From: Candidatus Palauibacter rhopaloidicola
GTDB taxonomy: Bacteria; Gemmatimonadota; Gemmatimonadetes; Palauibacterales; Palauibacteraceae
Assembly: GCA_026914155.1 (NCBI GenBank)
Contig: JAPPGH010000024.1
Coordinates: forward strand, 62,001 to 126,000
Reading direction: 5' to 3'
Length of the DNA stretch: 64,000 nt
Shown: positions 10,686-20,750 of the stretch, in pieces
Position numbering within the stretch: position 1 is the first letter of the stretch
How the letters are laid out: the number at the start of each line of letters is the position of its first letter
Position numbers and translations under genes: made by a program
Notes under the pieces: model-generated
Databases searched by the model: none
What the model was told of the DNA's origin: nothing
Seen by the model: the letters and a program-made list of their open reading frames with translations, nothing else

Positions 10686-11480
10686 GCGAAGCGCCGGCCA
10701 GATCGCCGCCGCGGCAAGGTATCCTCCGCCGACGAGCCAGCAGTACCAGGCGAAGCGGTGGAATACACGCCGTTCAAGCATCCGCAGGAAGATACGAATG
10801 GCGAAGACCCCTGACAGGGCCGAGGCGGCGAAGGCGACCGCGAGGGGCAGCATCCCGGCCGCGAGTCCGGCTTCCGCGAGTTCCGGCGCCTGCAGCACGG
10901 CGGCCCCTCCAATCGCGGGGATGGAGAGGAGAAAGGAGAATTCAGCCGCGCGGCGGGGTTCGACGCCGGCGGCGGTCGCCGCGGCCACGGTGCTCCCGGA
11001 ACGGGAGATGCCGGGCAGGATGGCGAGAGCCTGTGCCAGACCGATCGCCAGCGCCCCGCCGACCGTGGGCCGCGCACGCGTGCCCCGGCGGGACAGGCTC
11101 CGGATCGACCAGACGACGGCGCCGGTGACGAGCAGCATCGCCGCCGCCAGCACGGGCCGCTCGAACGTGGGCTCCAGCGCGCCCCGCAGGCCGACCCCGA
11201 CGGCGGCGGCGGGGAGCGTGGCCGCGGCCAGAAGTCCGACATCCCGGATACTCCGGCGATCCCCCGAGCACACGCCCCGGATCAGTGCCACGAGGCGTCC
11301 GCGAAAGACCCAGCACACGGCGCACAGCGTCGCGACGTGCACGGTGACCTCGAACACGACGCCGGGGAGTTCGATCCCGAGCAGCGCCTGTCCCAGCACG
11401 AGATGCCCTGAACTCGACACGGGCAGGAACTCGGTGAGGCCCTGGACGACGCCGAGTACGAAGGCTTCGAACGGGTTCAC
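10680..11480 (-). CDS. uppP: Undecaprenyl-diphosphatase
   Basis: MNPFEAFVLGVVQGLTEFLPVSSSGHLVL and LPGISRSGSTVAAA. Confidence 0.97.
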   Translation of the reverse strand: MNPFEAFVLGVVQGLTEFLPVSSSGHLVLGQALLGIELPGVVFEVTVHVATLCAVCWVFRGRLVALIRGVCSGDRRSIRDVGLLAAATLPAAAVGVGLRGALEPTFERPVLAAAMLLVTGAVVWSIRSLSRRGTRARPTVGGALAIGLAQALAILPGISRSGSTVAAATAAGVEPRRAAEFSFLLSIPAIGGAAVLQAPELAEAGLAAGMLPLAVAFAASALSGVFAIRIFLRMLERRVFHRFAWYCWLVGGGYLAAAAIWPALRG

Positions 11481-12631
11481 TCCGTCCCGGCCCCGTCGCC
11501 GTCCCCGTCAGCGAGGACCGTGCGGTACAGCGACTCGTAGCGGGGGACGATGCGGTCGATCGTGAAGCGCTCGAGGGCCCGGTCCCGCGAAGCGCGCGAG
11601 AACGCGTCCCAGCGGGCCTCATCGCTCAGCAGCGCGATCGCCGATGTCGCCATCGCGTCGACCGCTCCCACCGGATGGAGGTAGCCGGTCACGCCGTGCT
11701 CCACGACTTCGTCGAGGCCCGTCCCGGAGGACCCCACCACGGGAACGCCGGAAGCCTGCGCTTCGAGCGCCACCAGACCGAACGATTCCTGCTCGCTCGG
11801 GAGCAGGAAGAGATCCGCGCCGGCGAGGAGTTCGGCGACGGAGTCGATCTTGCCGAGGAAGACGACACGCTCCGCGATGCCCAGCTCCGCGGCGACCTCC
11901 GCGGCGCGCTGCCGCTCCGGACCGTCTCCCACGAGGATGAGGCGAGCCGGCAGGGCGCCCTGGATCCGCGCGAACATCTCCATGAGGTCGGGGATCCGCT
12001 TGACGGCACGGAAGTTCGAGATGTGCATCACGACCTTCTCTCCGGGCCGCGCGAGCCGGTGCCGGCCGCGGTGGCGCTCGCGGTCGTAGATCTTCGGATC
12101 GACGAAGTTCGGGATGACCTCGATCGCGCAGCGGCTGCAGTCGAAATCGCGGTGCGTCCGCTCGCGGAGCCACTCGGAGACGGCCGTGATCCGGTCGGAC
12201 TTCTCGATCGAGAAGCGGGTGATCGACCAGTACGACGGGTCCTGGCCCACGAGCGTGATGTCCGTGCCGTGCAGCGTCGTCACGAGCTTCACGTCGCGCC
12301 CGCCGTCCCGGAGCATGTCGCGCGCGATCCACCCCGCCGTCGCGTGCGGGATCGCGTAGTGCACGTGGAGGAGGTCGAGTCCCTCGCGCCGCGCCACTTC
12401 GTGCATCGTGACGGCCAGCGCGAGCGAGTAGGGAGGATACTCGAACAGCGGGTAGCGATTGACCTCGACTTCGTGGAAGTAGACGCCATCGATGAAGTGG
12501 GTGAGACGGAACGGCTGGGCATAGGAGATGAAGTGTACCTCGTGCCCCCTGCGGGCGAGGCCGAGCCCCAGCTCCGTAGCGATCGCCCCGGAGCCTCCGT
12601 ACGTCGGATAGCACGTGATCCCGATCTTCAT
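11477..12631 (-). CDS. bshA: N-acetyl-alpha-D-glucosaminyl L-malate synthase (bacillithiol biosynthesis glycosyltransferase)
   Basis: MKIGITCYPTYGGSGAIATELGLGLARRGHEVHFISYAQPFRL, closely matching the BshA N-terminus; GT4 fold. Confidence 0.93.
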   Translation of the reverse strand: MKIGITCYPTYGGSGAIATELGLGLARRGHEVHFISYAQPFRLTHFIDGVYFHEVEVNRYPLFEYPPYSLALAVTMHEVARREGLDLLHVHYAIPHATAGWIARDMLRDGGRDVKLVTTLHGTDITLVGQDPSYWSITRFSIEKSDRITAVSEWLRERTHRDFDCSRCAIEVIPNFVDPKIYDRERHRGRHRLARPGEKVVMHISNFRAVKRIPDLMEMFARIQGALPARLILVGDGPERQRAAEVAAELGIAERVVFLGKIDSVAELLAGADLFLLPSEQESFGLVALEAQASGVPVVGSSGTGLDEVVEHGVTGYLHPVGAVDAMATSAIALLSDEARWDAFSRASRDRALERFTIDRIVPRYESLYRTVLADGDGDGAGTE

Positions 12632-12653
12632 CGTCCCGTCTTCATCGTCCCGT
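12626..12653. repeat. Two tandem 14-bp units over the bshA start codon
   Basis: cttcatcgtcccgt x2, exact. Confidence 0.9.
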
Positions 12654-12655
12654 CG

Positions 12656-13600
12656 TCATCCTGATTCGCGCCAGTCGGCTGCGATGCGGCGCGCAAGTTG
12701 CCCCGGCGTCGTCGACCCGTCCAGCGCCCGAAGCACTACGACGTCCTCCGGAACCTGGTGCCTGAACCACGTCCGCTGGCGGCGGGCGTAGCGCCAGGTG
12801 GCCCTCGACACGCGCTCGATCGTCTCGTCCAGCCCCGCCTCGCCCCGCACGAGCGCCGCGACGTCCGCGTAGCCCAGCGCGTCGAAGGCGCGCGAGCCGT
12901 CGAGGCCGCACGCCAGGAGGTCGCGCACCTCCTCCGGCCAGGCGCCACCGCGGATCGACGCCTCGGCGCGACGCTCGATCCGCTCGCGGAGAAGCGGCGC
13001 GGGCCACTCCAGCACATAGGTCGCGGTCCGCAGGGGCGGGCGTTCGGGCGGGGCGCTCGTCATCCAGTTGGTGAGCGGCTCGCCCGTCAGGAGCGCGAGC
13101 TCCACCGTGCGCGCCGCGCGCTGCCGGTCGAGCGGACGGCGCCGTGACGCCAGCGCCGGATCGAGGCGGGCCGCCCAGCGCGCCAGTTCCTCGCGCTCGA
13201 GCGCGTCCAGCCAGGCGTGCAGCGCCGCGCGGCGTGCCGGGTCGAGCGGGGGCTCCTCGAACATCGGGTGCGTGAGCGCACGCAGGAACAACCCCGTCCC
13301 GCCGGCGAGGATGGGAACGCGGCCCCGGGCGCGGATCCCGGCGAGCCAGCGAGCCGCCAGGCGCGCGAAGCGGCCCGCGCCGTAGCGTTCGTGCGGGTCC
13401 AGAAAGCCGACGCCGTGGTGCGGCGCGGCGGCGAGTTCGCCGGCGGAGGGGGCCGCGGTCCCGATGGCGAAGCCGCGATACGCCTGGCGGCTGTCCATGG
13501 AGATGATCTCGCCGCCCAAGCGACGCGCGACGTCGATGGCGACGGACGTCTTGCCCGAGGCGGTGGGCCCCGCGATGACCGGCACGGGCGAAGTCCCCAC
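12656..13600 (-). CDS. miaA: tRNA dimethylallyltransferase
   Basis: VGTSPVPVIAGPTASGKTSVAIDVARRLGGEIISMDSRQAYRG; GTG start; the ORF-track N-extension overlaps mutL and is spurious. Confidence 0.95.
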   Translation of the reverse strand: MGTSPVPVIAGPTASGKTSVAIDVARRLGGEIISMDSRQAYRGFAIGTAAPSAGELAAAPHHGVGFLDPHERYGAGRFARLAARWLAGIRARGRVPILAGGTGLFLRALTHPMFEEPPLDPARRAALHAWLDALEREELARWAARLDPALASRRRPLDRQRAARTVELALLTGEPLTNWMTSAPPERPPLRTATYVLEWPAPLLRERIERRAEASIRGGAWPEEVRDLLACGLDGSRAFDALGYADVAALVRGEAGLDETIERVSRATWRYARRQRTWFRHQVPEDVVVLRALDGSTTPGQLARRIAADWRESG

Positions 13601-13611
13601 GGGCGCGGCGG

Positions 13612-15402
13612 CTACCCGCGGCCGAACCGCCGGTCGAGCTCCTCGACGCTCAGGCGCACGATCGTCGGGCGGCCGTGGACATCGTGCCCGGGCAGCGGGG
13701 TCGCGAACAGTCGGTCGAAGAGTTCCCTCGCCTCTTCCGGGGCGATGGGCTCGCCCGCCTTGATCGCTCCCTTGCACGCCATGCTCTTCGCGAGACGCTC
13801 GTGCTGGTTGCGCGCCGTGTCCACGAGCGGCGAGCCCTCGGCCAGTTCCCGCACCATCTCGCGCAGGCAGCGTTCGGCGTCGAACCGGGAGTGCGGCTGC
13901 GGAGCCGCCGTCAGAATCCAGGTCCGCTCGCCGAACGGCTCCAGCTCGAAACCCTGCCGGGCGAGCAATCCGGCCAGGTCCTCGAGCGCCTCGGCCTCCG
14001 GGGGCGAGAACTGCAGGGTGACGGGAAAGAGGAGCGCCTGGGAGGTGCCCCCTCCGGTTTCGAACCGCGCCATGATCTCCTCGTAGAGCACGCGCTCGTG
14101 CGCCGAGTGCTGGTCGACGATGAGGAGTCCCTCGCGGGTCGCGGCCAGGATGTAACGGTCGTGGAGTTGCCACAGCTCCGGGCCGGCGAACGGCACCTCC
14201 GCATCCCCCTGCCCGCTCGCGCCCGTTACGCCCCCCGGCTCGTCGGCCCCCCTCGCGTCGTCCCGCCCGGAGACGAAGAGCGCGAACTGCGGCATCTCCG
14301 CGGCCGGCTCGGGGCGGGGTTTCGCGGCGCGGCCGCGGGAGGGCGTTCGATGGCCCGGCTCCGCGTCGGGCGCGGCGCCGGGGATTCCCACCGGCTTCGT
14401 CGAATCGAGCCGTGCCAAGGCGGCGCGCACGGCATCGCCGACCGCCGTCTCGACGCTCTCGCGGTCGCGGAAACGCACCTCCGCCTTGGCCGGATGGACG
14501 TTGACGTCCACCCCTGCGGGCGGCGTTTCGATGCGGAGGAAAAGGCTCGGCCGAAGGCCCTCCACGACCGTCGTCCGGAACGCGTCATCCACCAGCTGCA
14601 GGAGAGCGGCATCCCGGAACGGGCGGCCGTTCACGAAGGTGTAGCGGCGCCCTCCCCTCGCGCGCGCCGCATCCGGCCGCTGGATGAACCCCCGGACGCG
14701 TACGGGTCCGTCAGCATCTTCCACGGGGATGAGCGTGGGGGCGAGGTCGGCCCAGAGCTGTCCGATCCGTCCGAGCCAGTCCCGCGCGGGGGAGAGATCC
14801 ATGGAGGCGCGGCGATTCGACTCGAGCCGAAAACCGACGGCGGGGTTCGCGAGCGCGAGGAGTACGAGCGCCTCGCCGGCGGCCCGCGTCTCGGCGGCCG
14901 AACTCCTGAGGAACTTGGCGCGCGCCGGGAGGTCGTGAAACAGCGCGCGGACCGTCACCGTCGTGCCGCGCCGGCGCGGGACGTCGTCGACGCTGCGGAT
15001 GCGGCCGAAATCGACCCGCGCCCGCACGCCCTCCTCCGGACTCAGCGCCGTGTGCAGTTCGAAGCGGCTGACCGCGGCGATGGAGGGCAGCGCCTCGCCG
15101 CGGAAGCCGAATGAGCGGACGCTTCGGAGGTCATCCACACTCCGGATCTTGCTCGTAGCGTGCCGGTCCAGGGCGAGCACGGCGTCCTCGCGATTCATCC
15201 CGCTCCCGTCGTCCGAGACCCGGATCTCGGTCTTCCCGCCGTTGCGGAGCGCGACCTCGACGCGACGGGCCCCGGCATCGACCGCGTTCTCGGCGAGTTC
15301 CTTGACCACGGAGGCGGGACGCTCCACGACCTCTCCCGCCGCGATCTGGTTCGCGACGTGATCGGGCAGGATCTGCACGCCTCCCGCCGCCGGGCGGTTC
15401 AC
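13612..15402 (-). CDS. mutL: DNA mismatch repair protein MutL
   Basis: ILPDHVANQIAAGEVVERPASVVKELAENAVDAGA, FGFRGEALPSIAAVS; GTG start overlapping the tatD stop by 4 nt. Confidence 0.97.
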   Translation of the reverse strand: MNRPAAGGVQILPDHVANQIAAGEVVERPASVVKELAENAVDAGARRVEVALRNGGKTEIRVSDDGSGMNREDAVLALDRHATSKIRSVDDLRSVRSFGFRGEALPSIAAVSRFELHTALSPEEGVRARVDFGRIRSVDDVPRRRGTTVTVRALFHDLPARAKFLRSSAAETRAAGEALVLLALANPAVGFRLESNRRASMDLSPARDWLGRIGQLWADLAPTLIPVEDADGPVRVRGFIQRPDAARARGGRRYTFVNGRPFRDAALLQLVDDAFRTTVVEGLRPSLFLRIETPPAGVDVNVHPAKAEVRFRDRESVETAVGDAVRAALARLDSTKPVGIPGAAPDAEPGHRTPSRGRAAKPRPEPAAEMPQFALFVSGRDDARGADEPGGVTGASGQGDAEVPFAGPELWQLHDRYILAATREGLLIVDQHSAHERVLYEEIMARFETGGGTSQALLFPVTLQFSPPEAEALEDLAGLLARQGFELEPFGERTWILTAAPQPHSRFDAERCLREMVRELAEGSPLVDTARNQHERLAKSMACKGAIKAGEPIAPEEARELFDRLFATPLPGHDVHGRPTIVRLSVEELDRRFGRG

Positions 15403-16184
15403 GCCGCGTCCTCCAGGCGGTAGAAGCGGCGGGCGTTCGCCGCCGTGAGCGCCGCGGCCTCCTCGAACGATGTGCCGCGCACCTCCGCCAGCCGTTCGCA
15501 CGTGTGCGTGAGGTAGGCGGGTTCGTTTCGGCGGCCGCGGCGGGGGGCGGGCGCGAGGTAGGGGGCGTCCGTCTCGATGAGGAGCCGATCCGCCGGCACC
15601 GCGCGGGCCCACTCGGCCAGCTCGGGGACGAACGTGATGAGACCCGAAAAGGAGACGTACCAGTCCGCATCCAGGGCGGCCCGCAGGAGTGCGTCGCCTC
15701 CCGTGAAGCAGTGCAGCACCCCGGCGGCGCCGTCGCCGTACTCCCTCACCCGCTCCGCCGTCTCGGCCTCCGCGGAGCGCGAATGTACGACGACCGGCAG
15801 GCCGAGCCGGGCCGCCAGCCCGAGGTGCGCCTCGAAGTTCTCCAACTGCGCCCGCCGGGCCGCGTTGTCGTAGTGGAAGTCGAGACCCGTCTCCCCGACC
15901 GCGACGACTTCAGGGGCTTCGGCGAGGCGCTCGATCTCGCGCATGAGGGAGGACGAGGTCCGGTCCGCCGCGTGGGGATGGAGCCCCGCCGTCGCCCACA
16001 GGCCGGGCGTCCGCGCGGCCAGCGCCGCGGCCTGCTCGGCGTCCTCGGGGTCTGAGGCGACCGTGACCATCCGGCGAACGCCCCGCGTGCGGGCCCGGTC
16101 CACCACCTCGTCGAGATCGGGTGCGAAGCGGTCCGCCGTCAGGTGAAGGTGCGAATCGAAGAGCGTCGTCCCGGTACCGGCCAC
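15399..16184 (-). CDS. tatD: TatD family DNase
   Basis: LFDSHLHLTADRF, AVGETGLDFHYD, LIETDAPYLAP. Confidence 0.94.
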   Translation of the reverse strand: MAGTGTTLFDSHLHLTADRFAPDLDEVVDRARTRGVRRMVTVASDPEDAEQAAALAARTPGLWATAGLHPHAADRTSSSLMREIERLAEAPEVVAVGETGLDFHYDNAARRAQLENFEAHLGLAARLGLPVVVHSRSAEAETAERVREYGDGAAGVLHCFTGGDALLRAALDADWYVSFSGLITFVPELAEWARAVPADRLLIETDAPYLAPAPRRGRRNEPAYLTHTCERLAEVRGTSFEEAAALTAANARRFYRLEDAA

Positions 16185-16209
16185 CCTCGGCGAGCCAGAG
16201 CTAGCCGCG

Positions 16210-17142
16210 CTAGGTGCGGGCGGCGATCGCGGAGCGCCTGCGCGCCCGGTCGTGGATCTCGAGGAGAACGGGAGACGCGACGAAGATCGAGGAATAGGTC
16301 CCGATGAGCACGCCGATGATGAGCACGCCCGCGAAGGGCCGAATCACGGCGCCCCCGATCACGACCAGCGAGAACAGCGCGATGAGCGTCGTGCCGCTGG
16401 TGAGGACCGTACGGGGCAGCGTCTCGTTCAGGCTGCGGTTGAGCGTCGCGTCGTAGGGTTCCTTCCGCTTCTTCCTGAGATTCTCCCGCACGCGGTCGAA
16501 GACGACGATGGTGTCGTTGAGCGAATATCCGATGATCGTGAGAATCGCGGCGACCGTCGCCAGGTTGATCTCGATGTCGAACAGCGAGATGAACCCGAAC
16601 GTGATGAGCATGTCGTGCACCGTCGCGATGACGGCCGCGAAGCCGAACCGCCACTCGAAACGGAAAGCGAGGTAGATCAGGGTCAGGAGGAAGGACAGCA
16701 GCACGGCGATGACCGCGGTGCGCTGGAACTCGTCGCCGACCTTGGCGCTCAACGTATCGCCGCGCGCGATCTCGAAGCTCCCGGCGGAGTACTGGGTCTC
16801 GAGGCTCGTCCGGATCTGGTCCCGGATCGCGTTCTGGTCCTCGTCCTCCCCGACCGGCACGCGCAGCAGAAAGTCGTACGTCTCCGCTCCGACCGTCCGC
16901 AGCTGCTGAATCTGCACGCCCGTCGTACCCCCGGCCGTCAGCGCGTCGCGGATCTGGCCCACATCGGTCGTCTGCGAGAACTGGACCTCGAGCAGGACGC
17001 CGCCCGTGAACTCCACGCCCGTCCGCAGGCCGCCGCGAAAGACGATCGACAGGAGGCCGATCGTGATGATCGCGGCCGACGCGAAGTACGCCGGCCGGCG
17101 CATGGAAAGGAACTTGTAGCTCGCGTTCTGGAAGACCCTCAT
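16210..17142 (-). CDS. secF: Protein translocase subunit SecF
   Basis: FTGGVLLEVQFSQ, IIGYSLNDTIVVFDRVREN. Confidence 0.96.
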   Translation of the reverse strand: MRVFQNASYKFLSMRRPAYFASAAIITIGLLSIVFRGGLRTGVEFTGGVLLEVQFSQTTDVGQIRDALTAGGTTGVQIQQLRTVGAETYDFLLRVPVGEDEDQNAIRDQIRTSLETQYSAGSFEIARGDTLSAKVGDEFQRTAVIAVLLSFLLTLIYLAFRFEWRFGFAAVIATVHDMLITFGFISLFDIEINLATVAAILTIIGYSLNDTIVVFDRVRENLRKKRKEPYDATLNRSLNETLPRTVLTSGTTLIALFSLVVIGGAVIRPFAGVLIIGVLIGTYSSIFVASPVLLEIHDRARRRSAIAART

Positions 17143-17155
17143 GGTGACTTCGTTC

Positions 17156-18859
17156 CTATATGCTCACGGACTCCCGGGAGCCGCGTCGGTTCAGGTACAT
17201 GATGAAGAGCGTCCGCGTCACGTAGATCGCGGAGAAGAACGACGCGAGGATCCCGATGCAGAGCGTCACCGCGAAGCCCTGCACCGCGCCGGTCCCGAAC
17301 TGGAAGAGGATGATCCCGGTGATGAGCGTCGTGAGGTTCGCGTCGATGATCGCCGACAGGGCGTTGCCGAAGCCCGCGTCCACCGCCGTGCGCGGCGTCT
17401 TCCCCGCCGCGAGTTCCTCGCGCACCCGTTCGAAGATGAGGACGTTCGCATCCACCGCCATTCCGATGGAGAGGATGAGGCCCGCGATGCCCGGCAGCGT
17501 GAGCGTCGCTTCGAGGCCGGCCAGACCGCCCAGCATGAAGATGACGTACGTGAGCAGCGCCCCGACGGCGAGTATTCCCGCTGCCCGGTAGTAGATCATC
17601 ATGACGATGATCACGCCGACGATCCCGATGATGAAGGCGGTGCGGCCCTGCCGGATGGAGTCTTCGCCGAGCGAGGCGCTCACGTTGCGCTCCTCGACGA
17701 CCTCGATCGGCATGGGCAGCGCACCGGCCCGAAGAACGAGCGCGAGTTCCTGCGCCTCCTGGAAGGACGCTCCGGGGGTGAGTTCGATCTGGGCGCGCCG
17801 GCTCAGCACGCTGCGGATGACGGCGTAGCTCTGGACCCGGTCGTCGAGGACGATGGCCATGTTCTCGCCGATGTTGCGCGCCGTGCCGCGCTCGAAGACC
17901 CGCGAGCCGCGCCGCGTCGTCTCGAACGGAACGATCGGCTGGTTGAAGGTCGGGTCGCGGTTCGCCGGCCCCGCATCCTGAAGCATGTCGCCGGTGATCA
18001 GGGGCTCCGCCTCGAGCACATAGAGCGGCACGTAGGATCCCGCGCCCGCCCCGACCTGCTCCACTCCCCAGTGAAGCGTGACGCCCCTGGGGAGCGCTTC
18101 CCGCACGCCGTCGAGTTCGAGCCACGCCGCCGCGGTCGGTTGATCCTCCTGCGGCACGAGATACTCGCCCAGGATCCGTCCCTGTCCGAGCAGGGCCGAG
18201 AGCGGCCGCGCGGTGGCTTCATCCACCGCGTCGGCCGCCTCCTCTTCGGTCGCGAGCGAATCGGCGGCCGGGTCCTCCCCGGCGGCCGGGTCCTCCGCGG
18301 CGGCCGCTTCCTCCGCCGTGGCGGAATCGGCGGCGCCGCCGAGGATGTCGCTGAGGTCGACTTCCGGCTCGGTCTCCAGCGTCGTGACCTGGAGGTTCTC
18401 GATCCCCACCTCGTTCACGATCGCGCGGTCGATCCGCTCCAGAGCTTCCATGAAATCCTGACCGTCCGTGACGACCTTGAACTCCATGAACGCGGTCTCC
18501 GTGGCGATCCGCTTCGCCTGCTCCGGGTTGTCGACCCCCGCGAGCTCGATGATGATGCGGGTGCCGGAGCGCTGGATCGTCGGCTCGCGGACGCCGAACT
18601 CGTCGATCCGGTTCCGAATCGTCGTGAGCGTGCGATCGACCGCATCGTCGAGATCCTCACCGCTGAGGGCGCCCTCGGGGTCGTAGATCTCGACCGTGAG
18701 TTGCATGCCCCCCTGCAGGTCCAGTCCGAGCTTGAGCGGCCACACCCGCTCGGATTCGCCCGTGACTTCGTCGACGATGGTCTCGGGCACCAGGGCGAAA
18801 CCGCAAATCGTTACCAGAACGGCGATCCAGACCAATCGCCAGCGTACCGAACCGAACAT
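17156..18859 (-). CDS. secD: Protein translocase subunit SecD
   Basis: LGLDLQGGMQLTVEI, GMAVDANVLIFERVREEL; contains an acidic Ala/Glu/Asp-rich insertion. Confidence 0.96.
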   Translation of the reverse strand: MFGSVRWRLVWIAVLVTICGFALVPETIVDEVTGESERVWPLKLGLDLQGGMQLTVEIYDPEGALSGEDLDDAVDRTLTTIRNRIDEFGVREPTIQRSGTRIIIELAGVDNPEQAKRIATETAFMEFKVVTDGQDFMEALERIDRAIVNEVGIENLQVTTLETEPEVDLSDILGGAADSATAEEAAAAEDPAAGEDPAADSLATEEEAADAVDEATARPLSALLGQGRILGEYLVPQEDQPTAAAWLELDGVREALPRGVTLHWGVEQVGAGAGSYVPLYVLEAEPLITGDMLQDAGPANRDPTFNQPIVPFETTRRGSRVFERGTARNIGENMAIVLDDRVQSYAVIRSVLSRRAQIELTPGASFQEAQELALVLRAGALPMPIEVVEERNVSASLGEDSIRQGRTAFIIGIVGVIIVMMIYYRAAGILAVGALLTYVIFMLGGLAGLEATLTLPGIAGLILSIGMAVDANVLIFERVREELAAGKTPRTAVDAGFGNALSAIIDANLTTLITGIILFQFGTGAVQGFAVTLCIGILASFFSAIYVTRTLFIMYLNRRGSRESVSI

Positions 18860-19106
18860 CTAGATTGTCACCGTTCTTCGTGGGTCTCGTGATCGCGGTC
18901 CGCCGCGGGGCGCGGGCGACCCCGGCCCGGCGGCCCGTGGCAAAGGGACGCAAAGCTAGCCCAGCGGCCCGTGAGAGGAAACTACGCGGCGTCCCGCGCC
19001 GGATGGTACGTTCCTCCGCCGCGGCGCGCCATCTCGGGCGGCGCGCACCGAGTCCCGCGCGGGCGGGGCCGGAAAAACCCGGGGGTCCGGAGCGGCGAGG
19101 AAGCTC

Positions 19107-20657
19107 GTGGAACAGAACCGTTCGGAGAACAGGTCCGCGACGCGCTCGCGCGGCCAGCGCATCGGGCTGTGGCTCGGACCGCTCCTCTTCCTACTGATGC
19201 TGCTGCTCGACCTCGAGCCGGGACGGCCCGAGATCACCCGCATGGCGGCGGTGGCCGTCCTCATGGCCACGTGGTGGATCACCGACGCGATCCCGCTCTT
19301 CGCGACCGCGCTGCTCCCGCTTCTCCTGTTCCCCATCCTCGGGATCGAACGGACGGGAGACACGGCTCCCATCTATTTCAACAGCACGATCATCCTTTTC
19401 CTCGGCGGCTTCATGATCGCGCTCACGATGGAGAAGTGGGACGTGCACCGGCGGATCGCGCTCTGGGTCATCCGCGCCGTGGGCGGCGGCCCCGCCCGCA
19501 TCGTGCTCGGCTTCATGCTCGCCGCGGCCTTCCTCTCCATGTGGATCTCGAACACGGCCACCGCGATCATGATGGTCCCGGTCGGACTGGCGGTCATCCT
19601 CCGCATGGAGGAGCAGTTCGGTCGCGGCCGGACGCACGCCTTCTCCGTGTCGATCATGCTGGGAATCGCGTACGCCTGCTCCGCCGGCGGGATCGCGACC
19701 CTTGTCGGCACGCCGCCGAACCTTTCCCTCCAGCGCATCTTCGCGATCACCTTTCCGGACGCCCCGCACATCTCCTTCGGCACATGGTTCGTCATGGCGC
19801 TGCCGATCGCGGTGCTCATGCTGGTCTTCGCGTGGATCCTGATCACGCGGGTCTTCTTCCGCGTGCCCGATGAGGTCTCGGTCGACCGCGAAGTCGTGGA
19901 GTCCGAGATGCGGAAGCTCGGCCCGGTGGCCTTCGAGGAGCGGGCGATCCTCGCCGTCTTCGCGTCGACGGCCCTGCTGTGGGTGTTCCGCGCGCCGATC
20001 GAGATCGGCCGGCTCACGATCCCGGGCTGGTCGTCGCTCCTGCCCTACGGTCACCTGATCGACGACGGGACCGTCGCGATCACGATGGCCTGCATTCTCT
20101 TTCTCGTCCCGACGAGGTCGCCCGGCGCAAAGACCGCCACGGTGATGGGACCCGGCGTGGTGCGCCGGCTCCCGTGGAACATCGTGCTGCTGTTCGGGGG
20201 AGGCTTCGCCCTCGCGCACGGCTTCCAGACCACCGGGCTGGCGCGGTTCGTCGGGGAAGGATTCAGCGGGCTGTCGACGGTGCCGCCGCTCGTGCTCATC
20301 CTCGTCATCTGCCTCGCGATGACGTTCCTCACCGAACTCACCTCGAACACGGCGACGACGGAGATGGTGCTCCCGATCTTCGCGGCCGTGGCCGTGGCGA
20401 CCGGCGTTCACCCGCTCCTGCTGATGGTGCCGGCGACGCTCTCCGCCTCGTGCGCTTTCATGATGCCGGTGGCGACGCCGCCCAACGCCGTGGTGTTCGG
20501 GAGCAACCGGGTGAGGATCGCGGAGATGGCGCGGGTGGGACTGTTCCTCAACCTGATCGGCGCGATCGTGATCACGCTGATCTTCCGCGCCGTGGGACCG
20601 CTTCTGTTCGGGATCGAACCCGGCGTCCTGCCGGACTGGGCGCACCTCGGCTCGTAG
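19107..20657 (+). CDS. SLC13/DASS-family anion transporter
   Basis: TWWITDAIPLFATALLPLLLFPILGI, STIILFLGGFMIALTMEKW, GTPPNLSLQRI, ELTSNTATTEMVLP. Confidence 0.9.
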   Translation: MEQNRSENRSATRSRGQRIGLWLGPLLFLLMLLLDLEPGRPEITRMAAVAVLMATWWITDAIPLFATALLPLLLFPILGIERTGDTAPIYFNSTIILFLGGFMIALTMEKWDVHRRIALWVIRAVGGGPARIVLGFMLAAAFLSMWISNTATAIMMVPVGLAVILRMEEQFGRGRTHAFSVSIMLGIAYACSAGGIATLVGTPPNLSLQRIFAITFPDAPHISFGTWFVMALPIAVLMLVFAWILITRVFFRVPDEVSVDREVVESEMRKLGPVAFEERAILAVFASTALLWVFRAPIEIGRLTIPGWSSLLPYGHLIDDGTVAITMACILFLVPTRSPGAKTATVMGPGVVRRLPWNIVLLFGGGFALAHGFQTTGLARFVGEGFSGLSTVPPLVLILVICLAMTFLTELTSNTATTEMVLPIFAAVAVATGVHPLLLMVPATLSASCAFMMPVATPPNAVVFGSNRVRIAEMARVGLFLNLIGAIVITLIFRAVGPLLFGIEPGVLPDWAHLGS

Positions 20658-20750
20658 CAGACAAAATCACGGGCGGGGGGCCGCGGAGGCGGCCGGACCG
20701 CGGGGAACGGCCCGGCCGCCACAGCCCCTGGAGACTGCCCGGACCGGCGG

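Noticed and set aside
18936-18973. c-di-GMP-I riboswitch-like string GGCAAAGGGACGCAAAGC upstream of the DASS transporter
   Set aside because: Shares the GGGACGCAAAGC signature, but the P1b hairpin between GGCAAA and GACGCAAAG is absent and no tetraloop-receptor helix was seen; a covariance search (Rfam RF01051) would settle it.
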